Program-made: the position numbers and the translations under genes
Source: Pachypanchax playfairii
Taxonomy: Eukaryota; Chordata; Actinopteri; Cyprinodontiformes; Aplocheilidae
Length of the DNA stretch: 64,000 nucleotides
Assembly (NCBI GenBank): GCA_006937955.1
Contig: SSNP01000029.1
Location: 3,553,065-3,617,064 of the forward strand
Direction of reading: 5' to 3'
Shown: in pieces, positions 11,583 through 25,336 of the stretch
Layout: every line of letters begins with the position of its first letter
How positions within the stretch are numbered: the first letter of the stretch is position 1
The notes under the pieces: generated by a model
Seen by the model: the letters and a program-made list of their open reading frames with translations, nothing else
Told to the model about the DNA's origin: nothing
Databases searched by the model: none

Positions 11583-13531
11583 GTACGTCTGATCCGTAAA
11601 TATCTTAAAAGGAGACGTCCAGGGTTTCACATTTAAACCCAAGGAAGAAGTCTGGGTAATCTCATTGGCTGGAATGAGTGTCTGGTGGGCGGGGCTTATT
11701 TTACACTATAAGTCAAAAGATGAGGGAACTAGGATTAAAAAGTAATGATATTTTTGAAGATGCTATTAAAATGATTTGTTTAATAAAACTCCTTCAAATA
11801 TGAGACTTTTACTTTGCAAAATAACTTTAACATGTCCTCTAAAACTTTTTCTGTCTCAGATTCTGAAGAATCTTGAAACCTGAAATTAATTTTGCTCACC
11901 ATCTGCCGCGGCATCTCCAGCGTTGGTTTCGTGTTTGTATTTTGCATGGTTGTATTTTCTAAGGTGAAAACTGAGCTGACTGTTTTTATAGTTTCACCGT
12001 GTTCAGCATTTTAGTATGTTTAGGTATTTTGGTTTGTGACCCAGCACCTGCAGGAGAACAACATCTGTATTAGATGCTGATAGAAAATCCCAGAATGAAA
12101 CATACAAGGTCTGGGGAAAGTTAAATCTGAGGAATGTAAGAATGTTTTCAGTGGTGACTTTCCTTTAGCGCTGTCTTCCATCATGCTGCTGTCACAGTCA
12201 ACACTCTTTCCTTTGACTGGTTAACTCCTTGTCAAGCTGCCATCATTCAGCACCTTCACCAGGAGGGAGGTAGCAACACCCCGAGCAGGAGAATCAGGAC
12301 GGGAAAACTCCATTTTTATTTAAAACGAGGGTCTCAACATGTCAATTCACATCACAAAAAGATAAATGACAATAATTTCCTATGTCAAGATTCAGTTCTA
12401 CCCACGTCTCATAACTCACCAGAGGAGGAAGAACTGTGACTGCTCATGTGACTTTTGATGAGTTTTTTTGACTCTTCTAACAAGCAGCAGATTGCAGATG
12501 CAGCGCAAACAGTTTTGTGTCTGGTCCTGCCCTCAAACTCTGAGATTCATCCGACTTCTGAGCGCCATTAGGGAACTGTGTCAAACTGCTGTGACACACG
12601 ACTTGTAGTTTATCCACAGCTGCTGAGAGGAAGAGATGTTTATTGTGTCTGTGAAGATGCTTTCTAGTTTAAAAAAAGTGAAAACAAAAATAGGAATGCA
12701 ATATAAGTATTTTAACAAGTATTTCCACCTTTAATCCATAGCTGAACACCATTGGGCTGATCTGAGACCAGCTAAAGGAGACAGTTGTGGTCCAGATGGT
12801 AACATCTGTATTTAGTTTCCTGCAGTCAGGTCTTCACACCACCACTCATGTGTTTTCAGCCCAGCTCTGCTCATTCTGGGTGAAAAAGACACCCTGCTAG
12901 TCTGTCAAGTAGATGACATAACGTCCCTGTCACCTGCCAAGCTCTTTGATCCACTCACATCACATCAGTGCCTCCACTCACCCGCCTCCCCTCTACTCCC
13001 ATTTCTCACATCTGAAGCTTCTTTCTGAAGGTGGAAGCAGATGACTGTGAAGGTTCTGGGACACCAGACTCTGAATTAATTTTGTCTTTCTTACGTGTCT
13101 TCTTTTTGGACACTTGTGAGAATGAAATTTCAGACGTATTTCATTCTCATGCAGCTTTTGTTAACGGTGACCAGCCTTTCAGATGCCAATTTCAAATGCT
13201 AAATGAATAATGTCCCCATTTGCTTTTCTTCCTTTTTTCCCAGACTTTTTGTGTGTTAAAAAAGTGACAGTCTTGGCGTGACCAGAGACGTTCAATGCTG
13301 TTCAAATTTCAATCTGTCTGCCTCAAAGCCTCAACGTGCTTCAATCCCTTGAAAAATAGATGAGAGAAAGTGGAGGTCTCTTCAGATTCATGTAGTTCAA
13401 TGAAACTAGAAGGGAATGCAACAGCTGACGAGTCTTTTAGTTGAACAAGGAGCAATAAGGGACTTATTATGACATCTGAATAATTCAGCTGTTCACACAC
13501 ACATTATATATTACTGAAAAAACCTCATGTC

Positions 13532-14088
13532 TAGGGATGGGTTCCGAATTCGCTACTTTTTAAGGCACCGACCGAGTACCTTGTTTAAGTACCTGTCCTT
13601 CCTTAATGACCTGTGTGATTGTGAGATAGCAATTTACCAAGATACCAAACCGCTTTGCATGTGAGCGAGGTGTAAACAGCCAACAGCATGGCGGACAGAA
13701 AGAGCTCTAAAATTTGGCTCCACTTCTCTAAACGAGATGGAGATTACGCCCGCTGCAACCTGTGTGACACAAAATGTAAGGCTAGCTGCGGGAACACGTC
13801 GACTCTTAGGAAGCACCTTGTGAAACACAAAAGGAGAGGAGTACATGGAGCTGGGTTTTAGTGAAACACCACAATGTTAAAGTACATACAGTTCTATGTT
13901 ATTTATGGTGATATTTGTTGCATATTTTGTTATATATTGAAAAAATAAATATTCAATTGAAAAGAGATTTAATTAATTATTAAACATTCAAAAGTATTGA
14001 AAATTGGTACCGTTAAGGACCGGTATCGATTCGTAGATACCGGGAATTAGTACCGTATCAATTCAGATGCGAAAGGTACCCATCTCTA
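13532..14088 (+). mobile_element. hAT-type MITE encoding a BED finger
   Basis: The ends are TAGGGATGGGTTCCGAA and GGTACCCATCTCTA (imperfect inverted repeats). Flanking octamers are CTCATGTC (13524-13531) and CTCACATC (14089-14096), matching 6 of 8 with two transitions, consistent with an aged 8-bp hAT target duplication. The 557-bp interior contains the BED ORF at 13688-13861 and no transposase core. Confidence 0.75.
13688..13861 (+). CDS. BED-type zinc finger mini-ORF, 57 residues
   Basis: ATG at 13688 to TAG at 13861. The sequence shows KIWLHFSKRDGDYARC, then CNLCDTKC and STLRKHLVKHKRR. Aromatic W-x-x-F, C-x2-C and a final H-x4-H (HLVKH) give the BED finger signature, known from hAT transposases and ZBED proteins as a DNA-binding module. 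It stops shortly after the finger, without the dimerisation or catalytic region. It may be a fossil of the parent transposase or a stand-alone binding peptide. There is no evidence of expression apart from an intact frame. Confidence 0.6.
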   Translation: MADRKSSKIWLHFSKRDGDYARCNLCDTKCKASCGNTSTLRKHLVKHKRRGVHGAGF

Positions 14089-14287
14089 CTCACATCAGCT
14101 TCACTCCTCTGATCTGCTTTGGTGGGCGTGGCTTCTGCCACAGGATGGGGGAATCTGACAATATAAACATTTCCTCTGTTTTTGTAAAACAAGCATTTGC
14201 TTTTCAGAAAAGAATGAAAATAATTTCAAGACTAAAAGCAGATTTGTGGTTTACTCACCAGGGATGCTTTTCTATTAGGATACTTAA

Positions 14288-14881
14288 AGAGTCCCTTCCA
14301 TTAAAAACAGTTTTTCTGAGGTTTCTGTTGAATATTTTAGCTCCACAGGTGTTCTTACCTTCATAGTGGGTGAAAACAGGTCAACAACTTCTCTTTCAGT
14401 TTTAATCTCTCAAACTACGCAGGTGGTGATAAAACCAGAGTTCTCCTGAGTCTGAACGGCCTGTATCTGTTTCATCACAACTCCTTTGTTTGTTAGTATT
14501 CATCAGCTCCTGCAGTTGAAACCACACCTAGCATGCTGCTGGCTAAAAGCTGTTAGCATAAGACGTAGCAAACAGGAAGAGAGAACGTCTGATGTTACCA
14601 TGCGCAGCGGGGCAGGAAACAATATACCTTCCTCTCATAAGCTAGTTTGTTAACCAATCAGAGTCCAGCAAATTCAATTAATGAATTTGAACGAGCTGCT
14701 GCCGAAGCAGACGAAGCAGCCTGACGGAAGGAGCCGGAACCACCCAAATTTTAACGCAGACAGATTGAAAGGTCTGTTAATCAGTGTTTCCTGACGTTTT
14801 TTAGATATAAAATGTTTCATATTACTGGTTAATACTTAAGAAATAACCACAAAGTCCTGAAATTTGTATGAAATGCACTCT
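14288..14881. mobile_element. piggyBac-type MITE, copy 2
   Basis: The same family as 9827-10437 and in the same orientation, flanked by perfect TTAA (14284-14287 and 14882-14885). It begins AGAGTCCCTTCCATT and ends with ATGCACTCT. It has one unit of the 37-bp segment that is doubled in copy 1. No ORF of transposase type. Confidence 0.85.
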
Positions 14882-15044
14882 TTAAAATTCTACAGATATT
14901 TTACGAGATTAATTGAATTAAACATAATAATGAATTGACATTTGATTAGAGGATATTTAATTAAAGTCACCTGTCCATCACAAAGCAATATGTACAGTAT
15001 ATAGACAATCCCTCACACATACGCAGGGGCAGTTTAATATTGCT

Positions 15045-15217
15045 AATTGACCACAAGCATATTTATGTTCTGTGGAAGGAAACCAAAGTTCCAGGAGAAA
15101 AACCGTGCATGCACTGGGAGATCATGCAAACTCAGAAAGATCTCAGCTTGGGTTTGAACCCAAGACCTTCTTTCTGTAAGGCAACAGTGCTGCCCACTGC
15201 TCCACCATGCAGTCTGA
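15045..15217. repeat. Dispersed repeat of the CATGCAAACT type
   Basis: Contains CATGCACTGGGAGATCATGC, then AAACTCAGAAAGATC, GGGTTTGAACCCAAGACC and CAACAGTGCTGCCCACTG. I recognise this as a widespread fish interspersed repeat. It has no coding potential. A partial partner segment may lie at about 21140-21215 (CATCCATTTTCAGTACCCGC). Confidence 0.5.
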
Positions 15218-15795
15218 ATTCAAACGATTGAATTTTAAATGATTTGAAAAGTGGTTTTATTGCAGTGAGTTTGTAGTTGCTCAGTATCAATTTGAACAGG
15301 ACTGACCTCCAAATAAAAGTTATGAACAAATCTGCAGATCATGATTAAATTTACATGTTAAGCAGCCATTAATGCTGGTATCCAGTTCCTGCTGAGGACA
15401 AAGAGGACACATTATTTTATCAATCTCTAAGTTATACTTTTAAACTGAACAGCCATCGTTTTAGCACCTGAGTTTTAGTTTGGAACCTCTTATGTATATA
15501 TTTTACATGGCAGGTTTTTACAGTTCATTTGAATCCAGATTCTTTAAATTCCTCTAAATTCCCTTGAGTTCAGTGCATCCAGTTCAGTTAAAACTAACAA
15601 CAGTAGCATACTGAGTCTCTGTAACTGGCTGTTTACCTGCCCAGTGTCTTCGTCAGGATGGATATTTGCAATCTGTGTGAGATATACAAATATTTCAGCT
15701 AACTGAGCTGTTGTGCTCCAACAAACATAATTTAAATGTTACAGTTTTTGTCTCTGAAATGCTGAGGTGGGAACTGCAAGGCAGAAGGTCTAGAG

Positions 15796-16021
15796 CAGGC
15801 ATCTCCAACCCTGGTCCTCAAGAGCTACTGTCCAGAAGGTTTTAGATGTGTCCCTGCTCCAACACAGCTGAATCAAATGAATGACTCATTAGCAGACCTT
15901 TGCTAAACTTGATGGCTTGCTGAAGAGGTAATTCAGTGAATTGATTCAGCTGTGTTGGAGCAGGGACACATCTAAAACCTTCTGGACAGTAGCTCTCGAG
16001 GATCAGGGTTGGAGATGCCTG
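15796..16021. mobile_element. hAT-type hairpin MITE with perfect 8-bp TSD
   Basis: Flanked by identical GTCTAGAG octamers (15788-15795 and 16022-16029). The 226-bp element has 81-nt inverted arms (15796-15876 and 15941-16021) that differ at only two positions, around a 64-nt loop. It begins CAGGCATCTCCAACCCTG. Non-coding. Confidence 0.92.
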
Positions 16022-16366
16022 GTCTAGAGGAAGACCAAAGAGGAGGATGTAGTGAAGGAGGACATGAGGTTGGTTGGTGTGAGAGAAGAAGATGCAGAGG
16101 ACAGGCGGAGGACTTGATGTGGAGACTCCTGAAGGGAGCAACTGATAGAAGAAGTTTTAATCTCTGAAGATCAATACATACAAACCCAAATAAGTGTCAG
16201 GAGCCCAAGTCCTGCCTGGTTTCTTCTGAGTATGGAGGCGTGCACTGATAGCCTGTGACGTTTTTAGCAGGACTCCTGGTGGGAGGAGGCAGCCTCTGTG
16301 ACAGCTCTCTGAGGCGTCTGTGAAAGATGAGGAAGATGAGATGAAATGTGCAGATCCACAGGGACT

Positions 16367-16367
<1 letters not shown>

Positions 16368-16416
<49 letters not shown>
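16368..16416. repeat. 49-base poly-C tract
   Basis: An uninterrupted run of 49 C on the plus strand, followed by a short C-rich tail. The minus strand is a pure G run with strong quadruplex potential. Antisense glycine codons across it are an artefact of composition. Such runs are prone to sequencing length error. Confidence 0.9.
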
Positions 16417-16418
<2 letters not shown>

Positions 16419-18547
16419 ACAGCCCCCCCCACTCCCACACTGGCTAATCCCTCTGATTAGGCTAATCAAGCAGAATGTGGGTTTGGGGCAGGATTGGTAG
16501 AGGACAGGCGTGCAGGGAGGACAGAACCGAGCCTGCTGGCGTGAGGCTGTAATGATGAGTAATAGTGTCTGAAGCAGAAAGTGAACATTCAGTCAGTGAG
16601 CTGCTGGTGATAGATCTGGTTTTAACAGGGTTAGACTGCTACGCAGGTCTGATATCGTTAAAATGAATCAGATATTAAATCAGTTATTCTCTGACTCTTA
16701 GAAATTGATTCTCTGTAACTAAATTCTCATTTTGTGATTGATGTCTTTTTTTTTTTTACATTCTTCTGTTTGAGCTGTCAGAACAGAGATCAGTCCAACT
16801 CTGTATGCTTCATGCTTTTGGGAAGATCAAACATCTTTCAAATCTGTAAACAGTTGAGGGCCAATCCTGTTCCCTCGGAATTCAAATCTTCTCTTTGACA
16901 TTGCCTCGTTCGTGTATATTATTAGCTTGTGATCCATGTTGAGTGACGCAGCGGGCCGTAGAGTTTTCCCATGCAGCCCAGGAGCCATCCACATCTCTGT
17001 CCTGCCTGGCTGTGACATTCTGAGGACATCTTCCTTCATCTGTCTTTGACTTGGAGATCCAGGCAAGGCCATGCATCAGCAGTATGCATTTGAAGCTGGA
17101 CGTCCAACTTGACAGGGACATGAAAACATGCAATTCCATTGTTCACACATGACTGTAGTAATTAGACATCATCCGTTTCAGCATTGAATGTGCAGTTTAA
17201 TTCCTTTTTATTTTAAGCATTTAAATGTATCTTTATCTTCACCTATAACCTCAAAGAGGGAGTTAATAAAGTCAGCTGCCACGCCTCGTCTCCGTTTCCC
17301 ATTACTATTCAATTTAAAGATAAAAATACATTAGTCAAAACACTTGACATGGTTTTTAAAAAGTTTTACTGTATTTCCAACAACTAGAAATTGAAGAATC
17401 ACGTTTTATTACATTTTTTCAGTGTAGCATGTTGCAGGTTTATAGCCCCCCCCCCCATGAGAAATCCCCATTTAGAATCAGGCTTTGGGTCTCCAACCCA
17501 GCTGGACAACTCCAACTTCAATGTTTTTAGGAAAACATTAAAGAAGGATTCTGGCGAAGAGTTCAAACCATCTTAAGAGGCTTTATTTATTTCACATGAA
17601 GAAACAGTGTTTTGCAGCCACAATTCTTCCAGATGTTTTATAAAATCCCGGTTCTTACCAACTCTCTGGGGATGAGTGATGGAAACCCTTAAAGGCAAAC
17701 TAAAAAGATTATTTCTATGAACCCCCCCCCTCAGTTATTTATTCTAATAAACACTGCAGCAAATCAGAGGTTTGTGGGTGGTGTATGCAGAGGGATCCTA
17801 GGGCTTTTAGTTCTGTATTCATGTTATGCAGCAGTCTGGATGGTTTGGGGCTCGAGCTTTTAGGCATCTGGTGTGTAGACAGAAGCAAATAACAGTATGC
17901 AAAGCCTTTAAAAATGCATATCAGTTCATTTTTAAGCTAATTTAATATTTGCAGGAGAGAAAGATGTTTTAACCTTCATATGATTTTGAACCTGCTCACA
18001 TTGACAGTGAATGAGTCTTATTTCAGTCTTTGTTCCTAACACTTTCTCTTGCTTATCAATTCTGCATGTGAACCATTTCTATGATGTGAGTGTGAGTCAG
18101 TAGAACTTTCTGGCACTATGAACAGGTACTTACTTCAAAGTGAGAGTAACTATATATGACATTTACCTTTAAATACTATCAAAAACTAGGGAAACTCTTA
18201 AACTTATGATCAGTACCAGTGTTGGGTGTAAAGCATTACAGTAATAATATTACAAATATCAGCAACACAGTAATGTAACTCGTTACCTTGGTGAATATAA
18301 GACTCGTTACAAAGAGAAACCTACATTTGTTTCTTTCGTAACAAACAGCTCGGAGGACACTTTTGTTTTCATACGCGATGACGTTGTTACGGCACACATG
18401 CAGTCACGTGGAGGGAAGTAAAAAAAATGTAAATAAATAACACAACAGAGGTGAAGGAGTTCATGCGTTTTTTCCCCCCAAAATCAGAACGACTTCTACC
18501 GGGTTCAGATGTTGCCGTGAACTTCTCTCAAATGGTAGAGACTGTAA

Positions 18548-19179
18548 TGGTGCGTTCACACCGGCCCAACCATCAACTTCAGACAGACGTCAACGGCTCT
18601 GCGGCGCTTTGTGAGCATTATGAGCGGCAACTTTTCAATCTTTTCTAGCGTTTCAGGCGTTGATGCTTGAAAAGCTAGAAAAGCTCAAAGTTCAGCTTGC
18701 TGAACTTTTGACGTTGATAACGCTCTTGAAGCGGCATGTCAACCAATCAGAGCATCTCATCGTAGTGACGTAAGACGTCACAGCACGTAGCCGGAAAGAA
18801 ACGGGATCAACCAAAATGGAAGATAAATGAACCTCATCCAAACGTAGCTCCTGGAGCAAATGGTTAAACTCACCAAACTCAGAACGCATCTGAAGAATGG
18901 GGTGTATCCACAAACGGTGCTGATGCACCCGACGTCGACGTTGTCTAGATCTATGAAGTAAATAAATCCAAGCCACTGTCTCAATATGATCCGCAATAGC
19001 TCTGAACATCCCATAACAAAGGAAGCCCCGCCTTCGCGCTCTTTTTCGGTCAGGCTTTACGAGCTTTAACGCCTATGCGCTCTGACTGGCAGGTGTTATG
19101 AGCTTCAACTTCAAACGTCAAATTTGGAGCGTTATCAGCGTTGCTTGACGTTGACAAAGTGGCCGGTGTGAACGCACCA
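18548..19179 (-). mobile_element. PIF/Harbinger-type element, copy 3, nested in the hAT element
   Basis: Starts TGGTGCGTTCACACCGG and ends CCGGTGTGAACGCACCA, flanked by perfect TAA duplications (18545-18547 and 19180-19182). It is 632 bp and its ORF runs on the minus strand (18692-19009). Being inside the hAT element, it inserted later. Confidence 0.9.
18692..19009 (-). pseudogene. Harbinger transposase N-terminal fragment, 105 codons, second copy
   Basis: The same length and frame as 4041-4358, with 96 of 105 residues identical. The segments HRSRQRRRRVHQ, LWIHPILQMRSEFGEFNHLL and ELRLDEVHLSSIL are shared. There is no stop or frameshift in either copy. It has no catalytic domain. It lies antisense to ptpru in the intron before exon D. 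Function unknown; it is most simply a remnant duplicated together with the MITE. Confidence 0.55.
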
Positions 19180-20293
19180 TAAGGAAGAAGCTGCAACATG
19201 CTGCATCAAGTTGCACGTGTGTAACTAGTTCTTGCAACATAACAAGACCAAGACTACTTCATGCAGCCATGTTGCAGCTTCTTGTGGCTCGAGGCCTTCA
19301 TTTTAATTTCTGACTTTACATTGTAAGAAAATATCTTAATTTAAATATTGAAAATGTGTGCATCTAATTATGGACGTTTCTAAGTTTTCCTCTGCAAATT
19401 TGTCCGAGAATATGGGAGTTTTTTTTTTGAAAAAAATGTGAATATAATCTAAAAATTTTAGTTTCATGAGAGGAAATGTATCCAAAATATGATTATTTTG
19501 TCTACAATGGCTCAAATGCTCCTTTGTAGTATCTTGAAGTTATTTTAGCTATTGTATGTCTTTTTATTTGTAATTTGCACAAGTTCACCTTTGCAGTACT
19601 TGTTCAGCAGTCCACTCAGTTAAAACTTTATTTTGATATTGAATGTATAACTTGAGGTCATATAAGTTTACAATTGTTCATTGAACTTATGTAGCACAGC
19701 TGTTTCTGATTGTCGTTCATATATTTTATTAAAGGGTCAAAAATATATTTTCATGCCATTATTGAAAGAAAACAATGTTGCTCGTCACTTTTTGGGTGCA
19801 AAAGTACAGAAACGTAGTACTACAGAGCTGAGAAATACAGTATACCTGTATTCTACACAATGAAGGTTAAGCCACATAAGCTTTACTTGGGCTCGGCTAC
19901 CTTACAGACCACTAGTATTCTGTGTCGTGTGAATGACAAAGTACCCAGAGGTTCAGGTTCAGCCTAACTGGTGGCGTGTTACCCCGAGGAAGGAAGTGAC
20001 ACCATGAAATAAGACCGCCAAAATAAAGGATTTAAACTAAACTCTCTTAAGATGACTAAATATATATATATTTTTTTTCTTGTTATAACGGATCTGATAT
20101 CTCGTAAAAATGAGAAACTTTCTCGACTACGTTTTCGTACAAAAGTAATCAGAAAGTAGTTTAACAAAATTACTTGTGAGGAACTAAGTAGGGTAATTTT
20201 TTTGAAAAGTAACTTGTAATGTGTAACTAGTTACTTTTTTGAGTAACTTACCCAACTCTGATCAGTACTATCTCTGCTTCTCATCTCTTTCAG

Positions 20294-20614
20294 AGCCAAT
20301 GCGTGCCATGCGGGGTCTTACAGCTACCGAGATCCAACCACGACAGTTGGTCCTTCAGTGGGAGCCGCTGGGCTACAACCTCACACGCTGCCACACATAC
20401 TCCCTGTCACTCTGCTATCGTTATTCCATGCCAACAGGGGGCAGCGGAGGGAATAATGCCACTGTCAGAGAGTGTCTGTCTGTGGATCGCAATATCTCTC
20501 ACTTCACCCTGAGGGACTTACCACCGTTTCACGCGGTCCACGTACGGCTGGCGCTGGCCAACCCAGAAGGCAAGAAGGAGAGCAGAGAGGTCACCTTCCA
20601 GACTGAAGAAGACA
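20294..20614 (+). CDS. ptpru: ptpru exon D: FN3 repeat 2
   Basis: Acceptor CTCTTTCAG, donor GTGAGT, 321 nt, phase 1 to phase 1. The product begins EPMRAMRGLTATEIQPRQ and includes VLQWEPLGYN, RCHTYSLSLCYRY and PEGKKESREVTFQTEED. LQWEPLGYN-TRCHTY is a hallmark of the second FN3 repeat in R2B phosphatases. Potential N-glycosylation sites are NLT, NAT and NIS. Its acceptor is unusual because a hAT element ends only 33 nt upstream. The pyrimidine tract itself (20272-20291) lies outside the element. Confidence 0.96.
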
Positions 20615-23120
<2,506 letters not shown>

Positions 23121-23230
23121 TTCCTGGAGGCATTGCTCCAGAGTCCTTGACCTTCACTCCGCTTGACGACATGATCTTCCTAAAGTGGGAGGAGCCTGTG
23201 GAGCCCAACGGCCTGATCACACAGTATGAG
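23121..23230 (+). CDS. ptpru: ptpru exon E: FN3 repeat 3, first part
   Basis: Acceptor CCTTTAG, donor GTATGA, 110 nt, entering in phase 1 and leaving in phase 0. The product reads IPGGIAPESLTFTPLDDM, then IFLKWEEPVEPNGLITQYE. The FLKWEEP-EPNGLITQYE pattern is the B-C strand region of the third FN3 repeat in PTPRU. The overlapping 118-codon frame reaching back to 22764 is an artefact in another phase. Confidence 0.95.
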
Positions 23231-25134
23231 GTATGAAGCACACACACTAATCCTCTCCAGGTGCAGGATCTTATTTTCCACATGGTGATATCTGTTTTAT
23301 TACAGTGGCAGGACCCACTTTTCACAGTTCACAGGATTTTCTCTACATGTTCAGATTATAATGAAGTTGATGTTCAGACATCAGGTTGTAATTACACGGG
23401 GGACAGTCGATCCACTTACGTCTCAACCCAACAGAATTATCCACAAGGGGGCAACTTGTTCCCTAATTAATTGTTGATGGAGTAGAATTTACTGCAGGAC
23501 TTTACAGGACGGGACTTTTATCTGTGAAATCTCACTATAGCTAAACACACTGCCATGAAATAATTGAAAAATTAGTCTTTAAAGCAGAGAGTTTGGTTCG
23601 GTGGTCTTGGTCCACGTACAGATACGTATTGGCCTTTCTACATAAGATAAAACCTCACGTGTTATTTTTGTTGCATGGGGGTTTTTGTGGTAAATGTATA
23701 GAAAATCAATAATTAACCTGCTTTTATCTGCAGACGTTTGACCACTAGAATGTTTTACTGCATGTTTTTAGTTGCACAAATGAAAAGAAAAGAAGTTTTT
23801 CTTCCTTCTAGTCACTTATATTTCTCTACCATTTCTAAAAAGGCAGGTTCATGTAGCAGCAGGGTACGGACACATTTTTTATATCTGAGTGTTTCGGTCT
23901 CCTCAGGCAGACTTATGGCCAATCATGTGTTTCCAATAGAATTCTCCACAGTGCCCTGAAACCTCGCCATGGTTTCTGTCTTAGCACACGGCTCATTTGT
24001 ACATTGGAGGGGTTTTTATTTTATATTCTTTACATGTTTATTTTATGGCTATTCAGTAACAAATATTCTAAATTACAATAGAAAAGTGTTTTATGTTTGA
24101 CAGCATTGATTTATAATTTAGGTTCAAGATCTTTTTCCAATCCAAATTAAAAAATGTTTAATTTTTGGTTACAAATCACATTCCAATATACAATTCAAAA
24201 TAAAGTCATTTTAACAATTATTTGTAAAATGTAGATTCTTGAAACATTAAAAATGGATTATTTTATGCCTCAGAGAATTTTGTAACATAGTAGCTTGATT
24301 TATTTTATTTTATTTTATTTTATTTTATTTTATTTTATTTTATTTTATTTTATTTTATTTTATTTTATTTTATTTTATTTTATTTTATTTTCAGACACAC
24401 CAGTGTAACATTTTGGTTTCAAAAACTGAAGAAAAAAGTAAATATTTTCCAAGCTTTCATTAGGTTGTGTTCTAAGTTTAAAGGAAACAAATTATTATTA
24501 TTTTAGTAAACAATATTTCAGATTAAAGTTTAATTGTTGGGTTGCCAACAGTGCCAGCAGTGTGGAGACTTGCTTTAAATCAATTTGTGGTTGCAGGTGG
24601 AGGCTTCCTCTCTCTCGCCTACATCATTGCCGTCCCTTGTTCATCTTTTATCCTCTATACCCTGGCTCTTCTTATATATGGATCAGAACCACACTTAGAA
24701 TTTGGATTTGGTTCAGACAGTTAAAACTGGTGGTCGGCCAACAAGTCCCATTTATTGTAATTCAGCTAACATATCTGAGATTTTAAAAAGCTTAAAAATC
24801 CAAGCTTTTGCCTCTTTATCATAAAGACATTTGGACATATTGGAGCTGTCAAGGCTGCTGTTGAGATCAGGATATCCACTGATGATATGAGTCACGCAGT
24901 GAAAGGAATACCCCGAGGTTCTCCTCATCCTGACTGATACTGTACGTCCTCCACTGTGGAAGCAGAGGTAGTAGAACAGCTCAGTGGTGGCAGGTTTCCA
25001 AGTGTAGAAGAGATTTGAGTTTCTGTCAAAACGATAAATACTTCTCATGTTTTTCCATCAACACAGATACTAGATTATCTATAGATTATTTAATCCAGTC
25101 TTGTTTAATCCTAATCCTTTTATACTTCCTACAG
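23231..25134. other. Intron E-F
   Basis: Contains an 18-unit TATTT pentanucleotide array (24301-24390). No transposon boundary or exon was recognised in the remainder. Confidence 0.75.
24301..24390. repeat. (TATTT)18 pentanucleotide microsatellite
   Basis: Eighteen uninterrupted TATTT units, intronic. Confidence 0.95.
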
Positions 25135-25336
25135 ATCAGTTACCAGAGTATTGAATCCTCCGATCCGGGTATTAATGTACCCGGTCCTCGTCGTACTGTG
25201 TCCAAACTGAGGAACGAGACCTACCACATGTTCTCTGGCCTACATCCTGGAACCACCTACCTGGTGTCTGTCCGCGCCCGAACTGCAAAAGGCTTCGGCC
25301 AGACGGCACTAACGGAGATCACGACCAATATCTCAG
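25135..25336 (+). CDS. ptpru: ptpru exon F: FN3 repeat 3, second part
   Basis: Acceptor CCTACAG, donor GTACGT, 202 nt, phase 0 to phase 1. The product begins ISYQSIESSDPGINVPGPRR and continues SKLRNETYHMFSGLHPGTTY, VSVRARTAKGFG and LTEITTNIS. The LHPGTTY and V-ARTAKGFG blocks are the F-G strand region of FN3. NET and NIS are sequons. SIESSDP and NVPGPRR favour PTPRU over PTPRK and PTPRT. Confidence 0.96.

Larger units (their letters stand above)
18217..20260. mobile_element. hAT-type element abutting the exon D acceptor
   Basis: The ends are CAGTGTTGGGTG and ACCCAACTCTG. It is flanked by perfect 8-bp duplications ATCAGTAC (18209-18216 and 20261-20268). Subterminal GTAATGTAACTCGTTAC and GTAATGTGTAACTAGTTAC are related inverted repeats. 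Length is 2,044 bp, of which 632 bp is a nested Harbinger copy. No transposase was recognised, so it is non-autonomous. Its right end lies 33 nt before exon D. Confidence 0.88.
11583..20293. other. Intron C-D
   Basis: About 8.7 kb with a BED-finger hAT MITE (13532-14088), a second piggyBac MITE (14288-14881), a dispersed repeat (15045-15217), a hairpin hAT MITE (15796-16021), a 49-base C run (16368-16416), and a hAT element with nested Harbinger copy (18217-20260). The hAT element nearly abuts the acceptor. 11600-13500 and 16450-18200 show nothing recognisable. Confidence 0.75.

Noticed and set aside
16157..16438. Antisense glycine-rich ORF
   Set aside because: Produced by the 49-base C run.
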